Of a DNA stretch of 64,000 nucleotides, positions 1-7,309 are shown one piece after another. The position numbers were made by a program, and so were the translations under genes. The notes beneath the pieces are model-generated. The model was given only the letters and a program-made list of their open reading frames with translations. It did not search any database and was not told the origin of the DNA. Origin of the DNA: Streptomyces coelicoflavus (GTDB lineage: Bacteria > Actinomycetota > Actinomycetes > Streptomycetales > Streptomycetaceae); assembly GCF_003112555.1 (NCBI RefSeq), contig NZ_BEWB01000019.1, positions 107,012 through 171,011 on the forward strand. Direction: 5' to 3'. The stretch's first letter is position 1. Each line of letters starts with the position of its first letter.

Positions 1-2
1 AC

Positions 3-764
3 GGCTCCTCCGGTTCCGCGGAGGCGTCCGGGTTGCTCGCGACCGCCTACCAGACGTCGGTGAGCCTGTTGTTGAAGCGAGCCGACCAGGGCAACGCCTG
101 GCTCGCGGCCGGCCGGGCCATGGCCGAGGCGGAAAGGTCCGGGGACCCTGTCGTCCTCGCCGCCAGCGTCCGCGTTCACGCTCACGTGCTCGTACGAGAG
201 AAGCACACAGCCCAAGCCGTGAACGTGGTGCACCACACCGTCGACCAGCTCAGCGGCTCCTACGACCAACGCTCGCCCCGTCACCTGGCAGCGGTCGGCC
301 TGCTGCTGCTCCGCGGAGCTACCGCCGCCAGCAGAAACGGCGACCGAGACACCACCCAGGACTTCCTCACCGAGGCCAAAGAGGTGGCCCGCTACGTCGC
401 ATTCGACAGGCCGGACGCCTGGGCGAACTTCAGCCCGACCAACGTAGACCTGCACGAGATCAGCGCGGCTGTTTCCTTCGGCGACGCCGGAATCGCCCTC
501 CAAACAGCGCGACCCCTCATGCGGCGGCACATCCCCGTCCCCGAGCGACGGGCCGCGCTCTGGGTGGAGGCCGCTCGGGCCTACAGTCAGCAGGGCAGAC
601 TCGCCGACGGCTACCAGGCCCTGCGCATCGCCGAGACTTGCGCGGCACAGGACGTCCGCCGCCCGGCCGTACGCGAACTGGTCGCCGACATGGCAGCCCG
701 TGACCGTCGCCGGGCGCTGCCCGAGCTCCACCACTTCAGCCGCCAACTGGGAGTGCCCGCGTGA
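3..764 (+). CDS. C-terminal part of a probable XRE-family transcriptional regulator (5' end outside window)
   Basis: The reading frame is open from the first base, so the true start and the expected N-terminal helix-turn-helix lie outside the window. The visible part is about 253 residues, almost wholly alpha-helical and rich in Ala, Arg and Leu, with the repeat-like helical pairs (around EASGLLATAYQ and LADGYQALRIAE) typical of the TPR-like C-terminal half of Streptomyces XRE regulators. Its stop overlaps the GTG of the next gene by 4 nt, so the two are translationally coupled. Such regulator and flavoprotein pairs are common in Streptomyces. The assignment rests on fold pattern and neighbour only; no DNA-binding motif is visible here. 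Confidence 0.6.
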   Translation, partial: GSSGSAEASGLLATAYQTSVSLLLKRADQGNAWLAAGRAMAEAERSGDPVVLAASVRVHAHVLVREKHTAQAVNVVHHTVDQLSGSYDQRSPRHLAAVGLLLLRGATAASRNGDRDTTQDFLTEAKEVARYVAFDRPDAWANFSPTNVDLHEISAAVSFGDAGIALQTARPLMRRHIPVPERRAALWVEAARAYSQQGRLADGYQALRIAETCAAQDVRRPAVRELVADMAARDRRRALPELHHFSRQLGVPA

Positions 765-1306
765 GTGACCAGCACGACAAGCCGTTCCTCCAGATCGTGG
801 TCTGCTCGGCCGGGGTCGCTGCTGACGTCGGCCGGCTGATCACGGCAGCACAGGAACGGCACTGGGACGTCGGTGTCGTTGCCACCCCGCAGGGGCTCGG
901 CTTCCTGGACGCGGAGGCGGTCGGGGCCCAGACCGGCCGTCCCGTCCGCTCGGCCTGGCGGTCGCCGGGGGAGCCGCGCCCGAGTCGACCCGCAGACGCG
1001 ATCGCGGTCGCCCCGGCCACCTTCAACACGGTCAACAAGTGGGCCGCCGGGATCTCCGACAATCTCGCCCTGGGCATCCTGTGCGAGGCGCCCGCCATGG
1101 GCGTCCCGGTCGCCGTGCTGCCGTACCTGAACTCCGCCCAGGCCGCCCATCCCGCATACCGCCGGAGTCTGGCGGTGCTGCGCGAGATGGGTGTCCTGAT
1201 CGGCTCCTACGAGCCTCACCGACCGAAGGCTGGCGGCGGGGCCGACCGCTACCGCTGGGAGGAAGTACTGGAGCTGCTGGCCCCCAGAGTGCCGGACAGG
1301 CCATGA
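761..1306 (+). CDS. Flavoprotein (PPC decarboxylase-like fold)
   Basis: A 181-residue protein of the flavoprotein superfamily that includes phosphopantothenoylcysteine decarboxylase and LanD-type enzymes. It has an N-terminal beta strand with small residues (LQIVVCSAG, residues 10-18), a central segment PADAIAVAPATFNTVNKWAA (about 85-104) that matches the flavin-contact loop of this fold, and the SDNLALGILCEA helix. The GTG start is set by the 4-nt GTGA overlap with the preceding regulator gene, which implies co-expression. At 181 residues it is a stand-alone single domain and not the CoaBC fusion. The substrate cannot be deduced from sequence; an oxidative decarboxylase or FMN-binding sensor role are both possible. 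Confidence 0.75.
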   Translation: MSDQHDKPFLQIVVCSAGVAADVGRLITAAQERHWDVGVVATPQGLGFLDAEAVGAQTGRPVRSAWRSPGEPRPSRPADAIAVAPATFNTVNKWAAGISDNLALGILCEAPAMGVPVAVLPYLNSAQAAHPAYRRSLAVLREMGVLIGSYEPHRPKAGGGADRYRWEEVLELLAPRVPDRP

Positions 1307-1337
1307 TCAATCCGCCCGCCCCTCACGAAACCCCAGC

Positions 1338-1769
1338 TCAGGGCCACACCAGGCAGTACGGCTGATGCCCCGCCTCGTGCAGCCGGTGGCTGAAGTCCTG
1401 CCACTCGTGCAGCAGCTGGTAGACGTTGAACGCGTCCCGCGGGCCGCCCCGGTCCGGGACCGTCGACCAGATGAAGGCCGCCGCGCCGACCGCCTCCTCG
1501 CCGATGCCGCGCAGGGGGTCGACGACGGTCATCGGGAGCTTCACGACCGCGTAGTCGGGGTGCAGGACGACCAGTTCCAGCGGGGGCACCTTGTGCAGGG
1601 GGACGCCCTCGATGCCGGTGAGGACCATGGCGGCCATGGTCTCCGGCTTGATCTTGGTGAACATGCCGTTCATCCCGAGCTCGTCGCCGCCCAGTTCCTC
1701 GGGGCGCATCGAGATCGGGACGCGGGCCGCGGTCGCGCCGTCGGGCGCGCCGAAGTACTTGTAGGTCAC
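1338..1769 (-). CDS. Conserved hypothetical protein (143 aa)
   Basis: A protein of about 143 residues starting at GTG 1769, giving an N-terminus V-TYKYFGAPDG. The frame stays open to base 1964, but the upstream part is Arg/Gly-rich with no gene-like pattern, so the shorter start is chosen; a GTG two codons upstream (1775) is also possible. No signal peptide or membrane segment is seen. It contains well-formed alternating strands (PPLELVVLHPDYAVVKLPM) and a C-terminal Tyr/Trp/His-rich segment ending QPYCLVWP. I do not recognise a named family. It converges on the flavoprotein gene with a gap of 31 nt and is separated from hemL by a long non-coding stretch. Confidence 0.65.
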   Translation of the reverse strand: MTYKYFGAPDGATAARVPISMRPEELGGDELGMNGMFTKIKPETMAAMVLTGIEGVPLHKVPPLELVVLHPDYAVVKLPMTVVDPLRGIGEEAVGAAAFIWSTVPDRGGPRDAFNVYQLLHEWQDFSHRLHEAGHQPYCLVWP

Positions 1770-2293
1770 CCCCACCCGACCACCATTCCTGCTCCCCGCC
1801 CCCAGCCGGTCGGCCCGCCCGTCGAGCCGGTCGGGCTCGCCCTGGTTGCCGTGTGTCTGACGTGCTTCGGACGCTTCCTCCGCCTCGCGTCGGTGCCTTC
1901 CCCGCCGGGCACGTCGAGGACCCAGGTCGTCGGTCCCCTCGCCCAGTCCGCCACCGCGATGCATATCTCCACCCGACTGCTTTTCTAGGACGCGTGGCCC
2001 CCGCCGCGCAACCCGATCATCGTGTCAGTGACCTCCCCCACGGCCGCTCGCCGAAACGTGCGGTGAAACATATGTACGTCATATGTCCGTCGTGCGTTCG
2101 CGGGACGGTCGTCGGCCGCGCCCGCGTCCTTCCGGTGAGCTGCGTGGATGGGTTCCAGTCTGGCAGACGGCACGGCGTTCGGGGCGGTTGTCTACCCTTG
2201 ACCGAGTCACCCTGGGCAACCAGCGGCCGAGCGGGACCCGCGCAGGGTCCGATACGTCGGAGAAGGTCGAGAAGGTCGGAGAAGTCGCAGGTC
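1770..2293. other. 524-nt intergenic region between divergent genes
   Basis: This stretch lies between the leftward conserved gene and rightward hemL. No convincing gene is seen in it: open frames crossing it have shadow-like composition. It should carry the promoters of both genes. A TACCCT -10-like hexamer at 2193-2198 is a candidate for hemL, without a clear -35. The only distinct structure is the inverted repeat at 2068-2086, listed separately. Confidence 0.6.
2068..2086. promoter_or_regulatory. Inverted repeat ACATATG-N5-CATATGT, candidate operator
   Basis: Perfect 7-bp arms (ACATATG and CATATGT) are separated by TACGT. The AT-rich palindrome stands out against the GC-rich surroundings and lies about 210 nt upstream of hemL, between divergent genes. 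This looks like a dimeric regulator site; the regulator is unknown. Confidence 0.4.
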
Positions 2294-3610
2294 ATGAGCG
2301 AACTGGCATATCCATACGAAGCACCGGCCTCGCAGGCTCTGTTCGACCGCGCGGCGGCCGTCACGCCCGGCGGTGTGAACTCCCCGGTGCGCGCCTTCGG
2401 CGCCGTCGGCGGCACGCCCCGGTTCATGGTGTCCGGCTCCGGGCCGTACCTGACCGACGCCGACGGGCGCGAGTACGTCGACCTCGTCTGCTCCTGGGGG
2501 CCGATGATCCTCGGGCACGCGCACCCCGAGGTGATCGCCGCCGTGCAGGAGGCGGTCGCCCGCGGGACGTCCTTCGGCACGCCCGCCGAGGGCGAGGTCG
2601 CGCTCGCCGAGGCGATGGTCGAGCGCGTCGCGCCGCTGGAGGAGGTGCGGCTGGTGTCGAGCGGGACCGAGGCGACCATGTCCGCCATCCGGCTCGCCCG
2701 CGGATTCACCCGCCGCACCAAGGTGATCAAGTTCGCCGGGTGCTACCACGGCCACGTCGACTCGCTGCTCGCCGCGGCCGGCTCCGGCGTCGCCACCTTC
2801 GCGCTGCCCGACACGCCGGGCGTCACCGGCGCCCAGGCGAGCGACACGATCGTGCTGCCGTACAACGACCTGGAGGCCGTGCACGCGGCCTTCGCCGCCC
2901 ACCTGGGCGAGATCGCCTGCGTGATCACGGAGGCGTCGCCCGGCAACATGGGCGTCGTTCCGCCGCTGCCCGGGTTCAACCAGGGGCTCAAGGACGCCTG
3001 CGCGGCCAACGGCGCGCTGTTCGTGTCCGACGAGGTCATGACCGGGTTCCGGACCAGCCGCGCCGGGTGGTACGGGGTGGAGGGGGTCGTGCCCGACCTC
3101 ATGACCTTCGGGAAGGTGATGGGGGGCGGGTTCCCCGCCGCCGCGTTCGGCGGACGGGCCGACGTCATGGCGCACCTCGCGCCGGCCGGGCCCGTCTACC
3201 AGGCCGGCACCCTCTCCGGGAACCCGGTCGCCACCGCCGCCGGGCTCGCCCAGCTGCGGCTCCTCGACGACGCCGCGTACGAGAAGGTCAACGCCGTGTC
3301 CGCGCGGATCCAGGGGCTCGTGACCGAGGCGCTCACCAAGGAGGGCGTCGCGCACACGGTGCAGACCGCCTCCAACATGTTCTCCGTGTTCTTCACCGAC
3401 CGGCCGGTCCACCGCTACGAGGACGCCAAGGCGCAGGACTCCTTCCGGTTCACCGCCTTCTTCCACTCCCTCCTCTCGAACGGCGTCTACCTGCCGCCGT
3501 CCTCCTTCGAGTCCTGGTTCGTGTCCACCGCCCACGACGACCGGGCCGTCGACCGCATCGCCGACGCCCTCCCGGCGGCGGCCCGAGCTGCCGCGGAGGC
3601 CACGGCATGA
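2294..3610 (+). CDS. hemL: Glutamate-1-semialdehyde 2,1-aminomutase
   Basis: A 438-residue PLP enzyme that converts glutamate-1-semialdehyde to 5-aminolevulinate in the C5 tetrapyrrole pathway, in the cytosol. Diagnostic features are the N-terminal PGGVNSPVRAF (about residues 25-35), the GTEATMSAIRLAR segment of the cofactor site, the DEVMTGFR motif, and FGKVMGGGFPAAAFGG, whose Lys (about 274) is the expected Schiff-base residue. The length is normal for the family. ATG 2294 is used because it gives the standard N-terminus; the frame stays open upstream without gene-like sequence. The stop overlaps the ATG of the phosphatase gene (ATGA). Nearby cytochrome c maturation genes make a haem-related neighbourhood. 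Confidence 0.96.
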   Translation: MSELAYPYEAPASQALFDRAAAVTPGGVNSPVRAFGAVGGTPRFMVSGSGPYLTDADGREYVDLVCSWGPMILGHAHPEVIAAVQEAVARGTSFGTPAEGEVALAEAMVERVAPLEEVRLVSSGTEATMSAIRLARGFTRRTKVIKFAGCYHGHVDSLLAAAGSGVATFALPDTPGVTGAQASDTIVLPYNDLEAVHAAFAAHLGEIACVITEASPGNMGVVPPLPGFNQGLKDACAANGALFVSDEVMTGFRTSRAGWYGVEGVVPDLMTFGKVMGGGFPAAAFGGRADVMAHLAPAGPVYQAGTLSGNPVATAAGLAQLRLLDDAAYEKVNAVSARIQGLVTEALTKEGVAHTVQTASNMFSVFFTDRPVHRYEDAKAQDSFRFTAFFHSLLSNGVYLPPSSFESWFVSTAHDDRAVDRIADALPAAARAAAEATA

Positions 3611-4305
3611 GCAACGGCGACCAGGAACGCGACGAAGAGCTGACCGTCGTCCACGTCGTGCGGCACGGCGAGGTCGAGAACCCCACCGGCGTCCTGTACG
3701 GGCGGCTGCCCGGCTACCACCTCTCCGAGCTGGGCCGGCGCATGGCCGAGCGGGTCGCCGAGCACCTCGGGCCCCGCGACGTGACGTACGTCGTGGCCTC
3801 CCCGCTGGAGCGGGCGCAGGAGACCGCGACGCCGATCGCCAAGGCGCACGGGCTCGACCTCGGCACCGACGCCCGCCTCATCGAGGCCGACAACGTCTTC
3901 CAGGGCAAGACCTTCGGCATCGGGGACGGCGCACTGCGGCGGCCCGCCAACTGGAAGCACGTGGTCAATCCGTTCAAGCCGTCCTGGGGCGAGCCGTACG
4001 TCGACCAGGTCGTGCGGATGAAGGGCGCGATCGACGCCGCACGGGACCGGGCGCGCGGCCACGAGGCCGTGGTCGTCAGCCACCAGCTGCCGATCTGGAT
4101 CCTGCGGTCCTACGTCGAGCGGCGGCGCCTGTGGCACGACCCGCGCAAGCGGCAGTGCACGCTGGCGTCCCTGACGACGTTCACGTACCGCGGCGACAAG
4201 ATCGTCTCCGTCGGCTACACCGAGCCCGCCCGCGACCTCGTCCCGGCCCACCTCCTCGCGGGGGCCAAGCCGGTGAAGGGGCAGGGGAAGGCGTACGGGG
4301 CCTGA
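3607..4305 (+). CDS. Histidine phosphatase (phosphoglycerate mutase-like)
   Basis: A 232-residue member of the histidine phosphatase superfamily. The phospho-acceptor motif VRHGEVEN lies near residues 18-25 (His about 20), and the second catalytic His is in VVVSHQLPIW (about 158). The segment ASPLERAQETA supplies the phosphate-pocket Arg. The gene overlaps hemL by 4 nt and is probably translated with it. The substrate is unknown; similar proteins next to hemL are usually called phosphoglycerate mutase, but real glycolytic mutase activity is doubtful. After the stop, tandem GGCCCC repeats (from about 4311) form a GC-rich structure followed by CCCTTTCTG, which may end the transcript. Confidence 0.88.
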   Translation: MSNGDQERDEELTVVHVVRHGEVENPTGVLYGRLPGYHLSELGRRMAERVAEHLGPRDVTYVVASPLERAQETATPIAKAHGLDLGTDARLIEADNVFQGKTFGIGDGALRRPANWKHVVNPFKPSWGEPYVDQVVRMKGAIDAARDRARGHEAVVVSHQLPIWILRSYVERRRLWHDPRKRQCTLASLTTFTYRGDKIVSVGYTEPARDLVPAHLLAGAKPVKGQGKAYGA

Positions 4306-4395
4306 CGGTCGCCCCGGCCCCGGCCCCGGCCCCCGGGGCCCTGCCCCTTTCTGTGGGTCCGCTGTTACCCAACCCGCACAAATTTCCGGAACCCG

Positions 4396-4446
4396 CTCGT
4401 TCGTCGCGTCCTCTCACCTAGTGACCACAAGGACGCGACGAACGAG
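4396..4446. promoter_or_regulatory. Perfect 17-bp inverted repeat just upstream of the lipoprotein gene
   Basis: The arms at 4396-4412 (CTCGTTCGTCGCGTCCT) and 4430-4446 are exact reverse complements, separated by 17 nt. The right arm ends 6 nt before the ATG at 4453, so in RNA the hairpin would cover the ribosome-binding region. It could be a translational switch, a terminator of the upstream operon, or an operator. No T tract follows, which argues against a simple terminator. Confidence 0.6.
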
Positions 4447-4452
4447 GTTGCG

Positions 4453-5763
4453 ATGCGCACTACCAACCGCACTCTCACCCGCAGGGGGATGCTCGGACTC
4501 GGCGCGGGGGCCGCGGCGGCGGTCGGACTCGCGGGCTGCGGCACCGGCTCCCACTCCTCGTCGGAGGGCTCGCACCAGGCCGGCGGCTCCGGCGACTCCG
4601 GGAAGCCGTCGCCCTCCGGCAGCAGCAAGGCCCCGGCGAAGCCCATCGGCGACGGCTCCACGTCGTACACCGGCAAGCAGCCGCACCAGCCGGACGCACC
4701 CGTGCCGCTGGAACCCGGCCAGACGCCGCCGCAGTTCGTCGTCTTCTCCTGGGACGGGGCCGGCGAGGTCGGCAACGGGCTCTTCCCGCGCTTCCTGGAC
4801 CTCGCCCAGGAGCACGGCGCGCACATGACGTTCTTCCTCTCGGGCCTGTACCTGCTGCCCGAGTCGAAGAAGCGCCTCTACGACCCGCCGAACAACCCGC
4901 GCGGCGCCTCCGACATCGGCTACCTCACCGACGAGCACATCAAGGCGACCCTGAAGAACGTGCACCGGGCCTGGCTGGACGGGCACGAGATCGGCACCCA
5001 CTTCAACGGCCACTTCTGCGGGGGCGGCGGCAGCGTCGGCAACTGGACGTCCGCGCAGTGGCGCAGCGAGATCGACCAGGCGAAGTCCTTCGTCAAGGAG
5101 TGGCGGACCAACAGCGGCTGGACCGACCTGCCGTCCCTGCCCTTCGACTACGACAAGGAACTCGTCGGCGGCCGTACGCCCTGTCTGCTCGGCCAGGACA
5201 AACTGCTGCCCACCGCCCGCGAACTGGGCTGGCGCTACGACGCCTCCTCGCCCGGCGGCCGCCAGGTGTGGCCGGTGAAGAAGGACGGGATCTGGGACCT
5301 GCCGCTCCAGCAGATACCGTTCCCCGGGCACTCCTTCGAGGTCCTCTCGATGGACTACAACATCCTCGCCAACCAGTCGGTCAACTCGACCAAGGCCCCG
5401 GCCCACAACTACCCGGGCTGGCGCGAACAGGCCACGAACTCGTACATATCCGGCTTCAAGCGCGCGTACGAGACGAACCGGGCGCCCTTCTTCATAGGCA
5501 ACCACTTCGAGGAGTGGAACGGCGGCATCTACATGGACGCCGTGGAGAACGTCCTCAAGCACATCGCCCGGGAGAAGGAGAAGGGCGAGGACATCCGGCT
5601 CGTCTCCTTCCGGCAGTTCACCGACTGGCTGGACGTGCAGAAGCCGGAGGTGCTCGCCAAGCTGCGGACCGTCGAGGTGGGACAGCGGCCGGCCGGCGGC
5701 TGGAACGCCTTCCTCAAGGACACCTCCGCCGCGAGCTCGACACCCACCGGGAACGCCGCCTGA
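4453..5763 (+). CDS. Tat-exported lipoprotein of the polysaccharide deacetylase type
   Basis: A 436-residue exported protein. The N-terminus holds a twin-arginine motif (TRRGMLGLG, about residues 9-17), an Ala-rich hydrophobic stretch and the lipobox LAGC (Cys about 29), followed by a Ser/Gly-rich linker to about residue 85. The rest resembles a NodB-type (carbohydrate esterase 4) fold: FVVFSWDGAGE replaces the usual TFDDG metal motif, and HEIGTHFNGH resembles the HxxxH zinc motif. A Cys-rich loop HFCGGGG is present. It probably acts on cell-wall or surface polysaccharide outside the membrane; catalytic competence is uncertain because the first motif is atypical. It precedes the cytochrome c maturation genes by 66 nt. 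Confidence 0.8.
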   Translation: MRTTNRTLTRRGMLGLGAGAAAAVGLAGCGTGSHSSSEGSHQAGGSGDSGKPSPSGSSKAPAKPIGDGSTSYTGKQPHQPDAPVPLEPGQTPPQFVVFSWDGAGEVGNGLFPRFLDLAQEHGAHMTFFLSGLYLLPESKKRLYDPPNNPRGASDIGYLTDEHIKATLKNVHRAWLDGHEIGTHFNGHFCGGGGSVGNWTSAQWRSEIDQAKSFVKEWRTNSGWTDLPSLPFDYDKELVGGRTPCLLGQDKLLPTARELGWRYDASSPGGRQVWPVKKDGIWDLPLQQIPFPGHSFEVLSMDYNILANQSVNSTKAPAHNYPGWREQATNSYISGFKRAYETNRAPFFIGNHFEEWNGGIYMDAVENVLKHIAREKEKGEDIRLVSFRQFTDWLDVQKPEVLAKLRTVEVGQRPAGGWNAFLKDTSAASSTPTGNAA

Positions 5764-5829
5764 AATGCGGGTTTCCGCCCGCGAGGGGGGTGCGCAAGAT
5801 CCTCGGAACGGACATGCGAAACTTTTCAC

Positions 5830-6531
5830 ATGAGTGCCGCCAGCCGCGCCCCCCTGCGCTCGAACCGCTCGACCCGCACCGCCGCCCGCACGTCCGACCG
5901 CGGCCGGACCCGCGCCCGTAGCCGGGCCGTCCTCGCCGTCGGCGCAGCCGCCGCGGCGCTGCTCGTGTCCGCGTGCAGCTCCGGCGGCACCTCGGGCGGC
6001 GGCGGCCAGACGGGCTTCATCACCGGCTCGGACGGCATCGCCACCGCGAAGGAGGGCGAGCGCGCCGACGCTCCCGAGCTGTCCGGCGAGACCGTCGACG
6101 GCGGCCAGGTCGACGTCGCCGACTACAAGGGCAAGGTCGTCGTCCTCAACGTCTGGGGCTCCTGGTGCCCGCCCTGCCGGGCCGAGGCCAAGAACTTCCA
6201 GAAGGTGTACCAGGACGTCAAGGACCAGGGCGTCCAGTTCGTCGGCATCAACACCCGCGACACCTCCACCGGCCCGGCCCGCGCCTTCGAGAAGGACTAC
6301 GGGATCACCTACCCGAGCCTGTACGACCCGAGCGGCAAGCTGCTGCTCCGCTTCGAGAAGGGCACCCTCAACCCGCAGGCCGTGCCCTCCACGCTGATCA
6401 TCGACCGGGAGGGCAAGGTCGCCGCGCGCACCCTCCAGGCGCTCAGCGAGGAGAAGCTGCGCAAGATGCTCGACCCGTACCTCGACGGCGGGTCCGACGG
6501 GTCCGCCGACTCCGCCAAGCCGGAGAAGTGA
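5830..6531 (+). CDS. resA: ResA/TlpA-like thiol-disulfide oxidoreductase, lipoprotein
   Basis: A 233-residue thioredoxin-fold protein facing outside the membrane. It has an Arg-rich N-terminus, a hydrophobic stretch and the lipobox LVSAC (Cys about 50). The redox motif WCPPC (about 112-116) and the VPSTLIIDREGKV segment with the cis-Pro are typical of the TlpA/ResA/CcmG group. It should reduce the haem-binding cysteines of apocytochrome c using electrons from CcdA, encoded 1 nt downstream. Starts ATG 5830 with no clear ribosome-binding site. First gene of the resA-ccdA-resB-ccsB block. The symbol is given by function; the sequence is an actinobacterial ResA-like protein rather than a close copy of the Bacillus one. 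Confidence 0.88.
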   Translation: MSAASRAPLRSNRSTRTAARTSDRGRTRARSRAVLAVGAAAAALLVSACSSGGTSGGGGQTGFITGSDGIATAKEGERADAPELSGETVDGGQVDVADYKGKVVVLNVWGSWCPPCRAEAKNFQKVYQDVKDQGVQFVGINTRDTSTGPARAFEKDYGITYPSLYDPSGKLLLRFEKGTLNPQAVPSTLIIDREGKVAARTLQALSEEKLRKMLDPYLDGGSDGSADSAKPEK

Positions 6532-6532
6532 C

Positions 6533-7306
6533 GTGTCGGCAACGGTCACCCTCGCCGAGACAGCGGGCTACAACGGCACGGTGCTCAACGGCGCCCTGCT
6601 GGTGGCCCTCCCCATCGCCCTGCTCGGCGGCCTCGTCTCCTTCTTCTCCCCTTGCGTCCTGCCCCTGGTCCCCGGCTACCTCTCCTACGTGACCGGAGTC
6701 ACCGGCACCGACCTCGGCGAGGCCCGGCGCGGCCGCATGGTCGCCGGCGCGTCCCTGTTCGTCCTCGGCTTCACCGCCGTGTTCGTCTCCAGCGGCGCGC
6801 TGTTCGGCTACTTCGGCCAGACGCTCCAGGAGAACCGGAGCGTCCTGACCAACATCCTGGGCGCGTTCATGATCCTCATGGGCGTCTTCTTCATGGGTCT
6901 GATGCCCTGGCTCACCCAGCGCGAGTTCCGCTTCCACAAGAAGCCGGTGAACGGCCTGGTCGGTGCCCCGATACTCGGTGCCCTGTTCGGCATCGGCTGG
7001 ACGCCCTGCATCGGCCCGACCCTCGCCTCCGTGCTGGCCCTCTCCGCCGACCAGGGCACCGCCGGCCGCGGCGCCCTCCTGACCGTCGCCTACTGCCTCG
7101 GCCTCGGCGTCCCCTTCGTCCTCGCCGCGGTCGCCTTCCGCAAGGCGCTCGGCGCCTTCGGCTGGATCAAGCGGCACTATGTCTGGGTGATGCGCGTCGG
7201 CGGCGTCATGATGATCGCGACCGGCCTCCTGCTCCTGACCGGCGCGTGGGACAGCATCGTGCAGGACATGCAGACCTGGTCCAACGGCTTCACTGTGGGG
7301 ATCTGA
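6533..7306 (+). CDS. ccdA: Cytochrome c biogenesis protein CcdA
   Basis: A 257-residue membrane protein with six predicted helices, carrying the two conserved motifs with the electron-relaying cysteines: FSPCVLPLVPGY (about residues 40-51) and IGWTPCIGPTL (about 156-166). It moves electrons from cytosolic thioredoxin across the membrane to the ResA-like protein. GTG start directly after the preceding stop; only 3 nt separate it from resB. The length and motifs are normal for the short CcdA/DsbD-beta family. Confidence 0.95.
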   Translation: MSATVTLAETAGYNGTVLNGALLVALPIALLGGLVSFFSPCVLPLVPGYLSYVTGVTGTDLGEARRGRMVAGASLFVLGFTAVFVSSGALFGYFGQTLQENRSVLTNILGAFMILMGVFFMGLMPWLTQREFRFHKKPVNGLVGAPILGALFGIGWTPCIGPTLASVLALSADQGTAGRGALLTVAYCLGLGVPFVLAAVAFRKALGAFGWIKRHYVWVMRVGGVMMIATGLLLLTGAWDSIVQDMQTWSNGFTVGI

Positions 7307-7309
7307 GCG

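Noticed and set aside
4311..4345. GGCCCC tandem copies considered as a regulatory repeat
   Set aside because: Short, GC-only, and likely chance or part of a weak terminator after the phosphatase gene.
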